A DNA stretch of 64,000 bases from Amborella trichopoda (lineage: Eukaryota; Streptophyta; Magnoliopsida; Amborellales; Amborellaceae): NCBI RefSeq assembly GCF_000471905.2, contig NW_006499776.1, positions 5,335,659-5,399,658 of the forward strand, in the 5' to 3' direction. A program made the translations under genes and the position numbers. The notes under the pieces are model-generated. The model ran no database searches and was not told where the DNA came from. It saw only the letters and a program-made list of their open reading frames with translations. Positions 59,101 to 64,000 of the stretch are shown here, piece by piece. The stretch's first letter is position 1, and the number at the start of each line of letters is the position of its first letter.

Positions 59101-59482
59101 TCTAGATCCCTAAATTTGCTATTTTTTAAAGTAACATATATCTCTTTTATATAATTTTCACTCTTACCATAATAACAATTGCCCACCCCACTTGATGCAC
59201 TAAAACCCCATCAAGTTCTTTTTAGTAATACGGGCCCTTTCTAATTTAATACCACGATCTTTGTAAGTACAATTTATTTATTTATTTTCAACAAATAGGT
59301 CTGTAAGTACAATGTAACACGTAGAATTGAATAAATGTTCATAACATGCAAAACTATGAATAAGTTCTTCATATGACTTAATATATTTATTCCAAAATAT
59401 ATGTAGAGTAAAATATTCACACGATGCAAGGGTATTTACAAATGACAAAATTCATATTAGGTGGAAACCTTAAACTATTGAA
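56150..59482 (+). repeat. Tandem array monomer 3, left end missing
   Basis: From TGTGCAGTCTATAATGTCTT onward it aligns with 26880-30131 of monomer 2, then with the tail of monomer 1. It contains the Copia empty site (57110), the GTGAGTC near-palindrome (57321-57338), the GGCACAA patch (58195-58440) and the MITE. No F-box part is present. Confidence 0.82.
58847..59075. mobile_element. MITE-like element, copy in monomer 3 (229 bp)
   Basis: Ends GGGCATATTTGTTTCGC and CGAACCAAATGTGTCC form the same imperfect inverted repeat as the copy at 21825. Same insertion point. Confidence 0.6.
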
Positions 59483-59489
59483 GTAAGGT

Positions 59490-61490
59490 GGACCTCAAAA
59501 ATCCTCTATAAGCGAGCATTTTGGTTTTGAGAAAACCTCTAATTGACCATCTTAACTTCGAGATATATAGATATGAAGAAAAGAAGAATTTTATGTCCTA
59601 AAAATGATGCATCTTGTATCAAATAATCCGGACTATCAATTTTCAAGATTTTTTTATTGTTTATAGATTAGTTCATTACGTACAATTTTTAGGATTTTGA
59701 ATTTCACAACTAAGGATGAAAAGAGATTTTCAAGCCAACATAAAAGTTACTCATTCCTAGGCAAAATTTAGATGTGCGCCTTAGTCCTACAGTATATGAA
59801 AGACGCTTGTATAACCTTCACGCAGTAAGAAATCCTCACATTATTGCTATTAATAATGGAGCGACTAAGGAAGTTATCTATATTCTTATGCCAATGCAAA
59901 GATCTAAACAAGTCCTACAACATCTTTTTCCACAAAGAGATATAATAAAGGGTTTAATATTTTTTTATATAAAAAGATTCTAAGGAAATCTTTACAAATG
60001 CGAAGAAACAAGCAAAGAAACCTTAACAAAAAGGGAAATGTATACAAAAATGGCTAGAATTAGAAAACCCCTTAAAGAGATAGGACCTATAAAAATTAGA
60101 ACATTTATACAAACTGAAAAGACTTTCGTATGCACCAATAAAGGGTGAAATTTTTTATTTTAAGTTTTTCCAACTTCGTCATTCAAGTGTCTCAATGATA
60201 ATTATCCTCAATATATTTAATTTATTTAGTTTTTATCAAGATATCTAATTGTAAATTTTAAACACAGATCAAGAAGATCTATAAATGTATGAAAATCTTG
60301 AAAATTGATGATAATATATTGCAATATGCACTATATTTGAGACTTGAAAACGTCATTTTTCTCATATCTATACATCTCGATATTCAGATGATCAATGAGA
60401 TGTTTTTTCAAAGTCCAAACAGCTTTTTTTTAGGCCTTTTTGAAGTGTACCTTAATTCTACATTGTAAGGTGTACATTTTAAGGAATCGACTTTATGTAA
60501 AGTTTTTTTTCATTTAATAAAAATACATACGAAGAAGTACATTTTTGTACATAATTTGCACCAGGTTGATTCTTTACATTGTTCATGATTATCAATGTTG
60601 TGTTTGAATAACATGATTTCCATGCAATATTTTCAAAATTTCTTACACAAAACAAAATGTTAAGTACTTAATAATTTACTTGAATTTTATTAAATTAAAT
60701 ATTTCAAAAATTAATTAAAAAAAAAAATTTCTATGTCTTCCTTACTTTTTAAAAAATTGTTTTAGATAATTTTTGTATTTTATGAATAATATTTAGACGT
60801 TCCAAATTATGATATCTATGTTGTAACTTCATTATTAATTTATGTTTTTTTGTGCCTCATAGAAATTTATGATTTATTTTTATTTCAAAAAATTTCAATT
60901 AATTGAAGATAATTATGTTGCTCCATAAAAAGGAAGCCAATGTCTTTTGAAATTTGATTTGAAGTGCAAAACATTATGCTAAAACATGATTTATGGCTTA
61001 TTTATAGTTTTTCATTAGGGATTTTAATTTTTTTTAAGAATTATATCCATTCATTTTTTTTCTTCTCACATGTATTCGTGTTTTTCTTTCTATTTATAAT
61101 TTCAGATAATAAAATCTATTTTAAAAAAATTTAACCTTCTAAGTGATGAACTTTTAAGGCTTTTAAATTTCACTTGTGAACCAATTTTCGAGTTCTTTCA
61201 AATAAAATTTAATATATAAAATGTTTCAATCTATCAAAATGGTTTATGACTAATTTCTACAAACATCATTACATTATTTTAATTGTTGAGTTCTTTTAAA
61301 AAACTCTACTGACTCTTTTTTACCAAAAAAAGGCAAAGAAAGTCATATTTTTTGCATTTATTTTATTATTTAAATAATACTATAGACTTACTTATTAATA
61401 TTTTTAAAAGCATTTTCATACAATGAGACCATTCACCTATTACACAAAGAGGTCATAAAAGGCCGTAATTATTGAAGGTAAAGCTGTACC
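59490..61490. other. AT-rich head of monomer 4, no gene seen
   Basis: It aligns along its length with the heads of monomers 1 and 2. No frame is supported. Confidence 0.6.
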
Positions 61491-61499
61491 TTATAGGGA

Positions 61500-61760
61500 A
61501 TAGTTGAAATTAGGGGGCCGAATAAAATACTTAACCCAAAAAAAAAAGGGAATGATTGAATACTACCCAAAAAAATAGAGAAGATACCAAATGAATACTT
61601 ACCCAAAACATGGGGGCAATACCATATAACAGATATATGACATTTGGGAGATGAATGAATACTTACCCTAAAAAAGGGGGATGAATGAATACCAACCAAA
61701 AAAAAAAAAAGGAGAAAAGTAAATGAATACTTACCAAAAAAAATTGGTAATGAATGAATT
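61500..61760. repeat. Minisatellite GAATACTTACCCAAAA in monomer 4
   Basis: Six or so copies of ATGAATGAATACTTACCC with A-runs and variable spacers, in the same place as at 24336-24570. Confidence 0.78.
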
Positions 61761-62611
61761 TCACCATGATTAACCCTAGAGAAAGATCAGTCATCTCTGC
61801 TAAACCGTAGTAAACCATGGTAAATTGCTCTTTTCTCCTCATGTTTCCATTACCCCTTCTCTCTCTACCTTTTACTCTTTCTCTCTCTTCCTACTTAATC
61901 TCTTCAAAACTCTCGGAACAAGTGGACTCCTCCCTTCTTTCATAGAGACAGCGAAATGCGTTTTATGTTTTCCAACCTTCCGGATGATATGAAGAACAGA
62001 TCCTTGCGGCATTGCCTGTGAAGTCCATCTTTATATTCTAGGTGGTATGCAAATCACGGGAAAGGTCATTCTCCTCTCACTACTTTTCTATGAACCACCA
62101 ATCTCTACATTGAGGTATTTCTCAATCTTTGTCCATTATGTAGATGATGAGCCTCAAATAGTTAGTGTGGATACTCACAGATATACCAATCCGTAGTCCT
62201 ATGACACAATGGGATCAAGATATAAGAAGGGTAGTTGAAAATAATGGCATTATGTGCTGTACTTTAGATCAAGATCTGGACAATGGTTGTTGCTTTTCCA
62301 TTGGAAATGCTCTAATGCAAAAGAATATCATTCCATAAAAAGCACCGCTTCAAGTGCATTACTTTGCATTTGTTTTTACCCCATTAAGCAGAACTTTAAG
62401 TTATTGGTAAAGTCCATGTGTCATTCCATTTATTGGGATGATCCTTTTTCTAACGCCTGTTACATATTTGATTCATCAATGGGGAGATGGAGGTCACCAA
62501 GAAATCTAACAAAACTTGAACCCTATGAGTTGTCGATGCTAATTTGCATTGGCACCAATTGCTATGGAGGTCTTTTAGACCGAAAAAAAAAAAGGGTGTT
62601 TTCGAGCTTGT

Positions 62612-62656
62612 TTTGTACATAGAGAGAGAGAGAGAGTGAGAGAGTGAGAGGAATGC
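62612..62656. repeat. GA microsatellite within F-box copy 3
   Basis: ATAGAGAGAGAGAGAGAGTG and GAGAGAGTGAGAG. A related GA/GT run is in copy 1 (10578-10610), but not in copy 2. Confidence 0.85.
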
Positions 62657-62724
62657 AGATCGGTCCACATTCTACTAGGAATAGGGCTTAGGCTTGTGTT
62701 GTTACCAATTGATCTTAGCAATAT

Positions 62725-63030
62725 TATATCCTCATTATTAGAGCCTTTTTCCAATGATTTGGAGTTGGTTAGTTTGTCATTCCGCTCTATCAAAAGCCAT
62801 ACCCTCAGTGAGGTCATTAGTCCCCATAGCTCTTCTCATTGCTTTCAACTATGCCCTTTTGATCTTAACCATGACCCTTTTTAGCATATTTGAACCAACT
62901 TGCACCTCTTATTTTAGCGTACTAGAACCAACACACACATCTTAGTGTTATACAGAGCCTACACCGCATATGCCCTGCCACCTAAGCCTACTTTTTCTCA
63001 TCTTGTCACCTATTGGGGCTTTAGCAATGT
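62725..63030. repeat. SINE-like sequence inside F-box copy 3
   Basis: Same position and wording as in copy 1 (CATACCCTCAGTGAGGTCAT; CCGCATATGCCCTGCC). A CTGCAG follows about 25 bases after its end (63049-63054), as in copy 1. Confidence 0.4.
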
Positions 63031-64000
63031 GACATCCCAATTTTAATTCCTGCAGTTGAGCTATCCAAAAAAGAATAGAAAATTCATACTCAATTAAGGC
63101 TTGTGGATGACTACTATTACAAAATCCAAGAGAGGGATGGTGGGCTCCGTCTAATACAAGTGACAAGAGATGTGCAAGCACAAGCATAGATTTGGGTTAA
63201 GTGGGTGAATGCGATGAAAGCTGATTTGAAGCAGTTGGATTTCAACAATTTGGAGCAGCTACGGCTGGGGTTCATGGATTTTCATTGTATTGGATCTTTG
63301 GATTGGTGACACACTATTTTTGGGCATCCACGTTACAAAAGAGGTAGTTTTGAGGAATTCATGTAGCTAGGACTTACATATAGAATATGATGTAAAGAGT
63401 AGTCAGTTAGGCAAAAGGGTAATTGATGCTAATGTCCACTGCATTTCAATGATCGGCCAACTCTATTCACTTACAAGATGAAAATGAAGGTAAAGTTTTG
63501 GTAGTAACTATGGTGGGGTTATTGATCCTTTTGTATTTTTTGTTCTAGTGATTTTATGGAAGTATTGGGTGTATCACTTGTTTAGGTCTCAACTTTTGTT
63601 GTAATTAATTGGGCTTCAATGGTTAGTAGTCGATATTTACAACGCTACAACTCAAGTTTGTGCAATTCCTACCGCTGAACTACTCAATAAAAAAACCTTT
63701 TTTGCAACAAATAAGTGCCTTTTGTTTAGTTTGGTTTCTTTTTTATTTGAAATGTTGAACTCTTTGTTGGTGTTTGCCCAACATGTATATTAATTTAATA
63801 GTTCTATTAATTCCTTCCATATTTTAGTGAGGATTGACTATTTTGAATTTGTCAAAAAGTGTTATTTGTAAATTTTTAGTTTTTGTCGATGATGCAATAC
63901 TATATATATGATTCATCAAGGTTGGTCAATCAAGTTTTGTATTGCTTGTGATGAAGTCTACATAAATGCAGCCTATTTTTATGAAAACTATGTTTCTGAA

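Larger units (their letters stand above)
61956..63490 (+). pseudogene. F-box protein pseudogene, copy 3
   Basis: ATG at 61956 opens MRFMFSNLPDDMKNR; after the shared one-base shift come LAALPVKSIFIF, an in-frame stop, VVCKSRERSFSSHYFS, and the same shift before LRYFSIFVHYVDDEPQIV. At 62390-62600 it is the best preserved copy: where copies 1 and 2 have TAG it keeps CAG (Gln), giving NFKLLVKSMCHSIYW, CYIFDSSMGRWRSPRNLTK and MLICIGTNCYGGLL. The SINE-like stretch interrupts it and the C-terminal region resumes around 63095. Ancestral role as for copies 1 and 2: substrate receptor of an SCF ubiquitin ligase. Non-functional. Confidence 0.8.
59483..64000 (+). repeat. Tandem array monomer 4, runs off right edge
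   Basis: It starts GTAAGGTGGACCTC directly after the monomer 3 tail. AT-rich head, minisatellite, F-box copy 3 and its 3' region follow; the window ends at the equivalent of about 26716 in monomer 2. Confidence 0.85.

Noticed and set aside
1-64000. tRNA, rRNA or other structured RNA genes
   Set aside because: I saw no cloverleaf or rRNA-like stretch; tRNA-like words were only primer-binding sites.

Overview
The window looks like flowering-plant nuclear DNA. It is AT-rich, has no long intact gene, and is packed with LTR retrotransposons of plant type: Tat-clade Ty3/Gypsy elements with two RNase H domains and one Ty1/Copia element. It also holds fragments of plant gene families (F-box, probably ARGONAUTE). 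The species cannot be named from sequence alone. Two runs of N (36916-37483 and 48085-48873) are assembly gaps.

The host backbone is a head-to-tail tandem array of monomers of roughly 8 kb, each carrying one decayed F-box gene. Monomer 1 spans 7744-22800 (about 8.5 kb once a Copia insertion is subtracted). Monomer 2 is 22801-about 30131 with its right end missing. Monomer 3 is about 56150-59482 with its left end missing. Monomer 4 is 59483 to the window end. The monomer junctions at 22801 and 59483 share the same sequence (ATTGAAGTAAGGTG), and the third junction, at 7744, is where a Gypsy element inserted. The F-box reading frames in monomers 1, 2 and 4 share at least two one-base shifts, so the array probably grew from an already dead copy.

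The insertions were read from target-site duplications and empty sites. (1) Gypsy-1 (minus strand, 1-7743, leaving the window on the left) ends exactly at a monomer junction. (2) A Copia element (minus strand, 13502-20085, duplication CAACA) sits in monomer 1, and its empty site is preserved in monomer 3. (3) Between monomers 2 and 3 lies a 26-kb block. It holds Gypsy-3 (plus strand, about 30850-40460) with satellite-like repeats before its 3' LTR. Next comes a short antisense piece resembling the N-terminal domain of an AGO4-clade ARGONAUTE. Then comes Gypsy-2 (minus strand, about 41060-52097, same family as Gypsy-1), split by what looks like a solo LTR (46924-49057, duplication CGAGC). Last is 4 kb of low-copy-looking DNA with exon-like short frames that I do not recognise. 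All LTR elements are broken fossils.

Nothing here works together as a pathway. The informative content is the layering: a dead F-box gene was amplified in tandem, and retrotransposons then landed in the array and in each other. I found no convincing new molecular system. The points most worth a second look are the F-box array with its shared lesions, the possible ARGONAUTE fragment, the exon-like cluster at 53.1-53.9 kb, and the structured repeats inside the retroelements.
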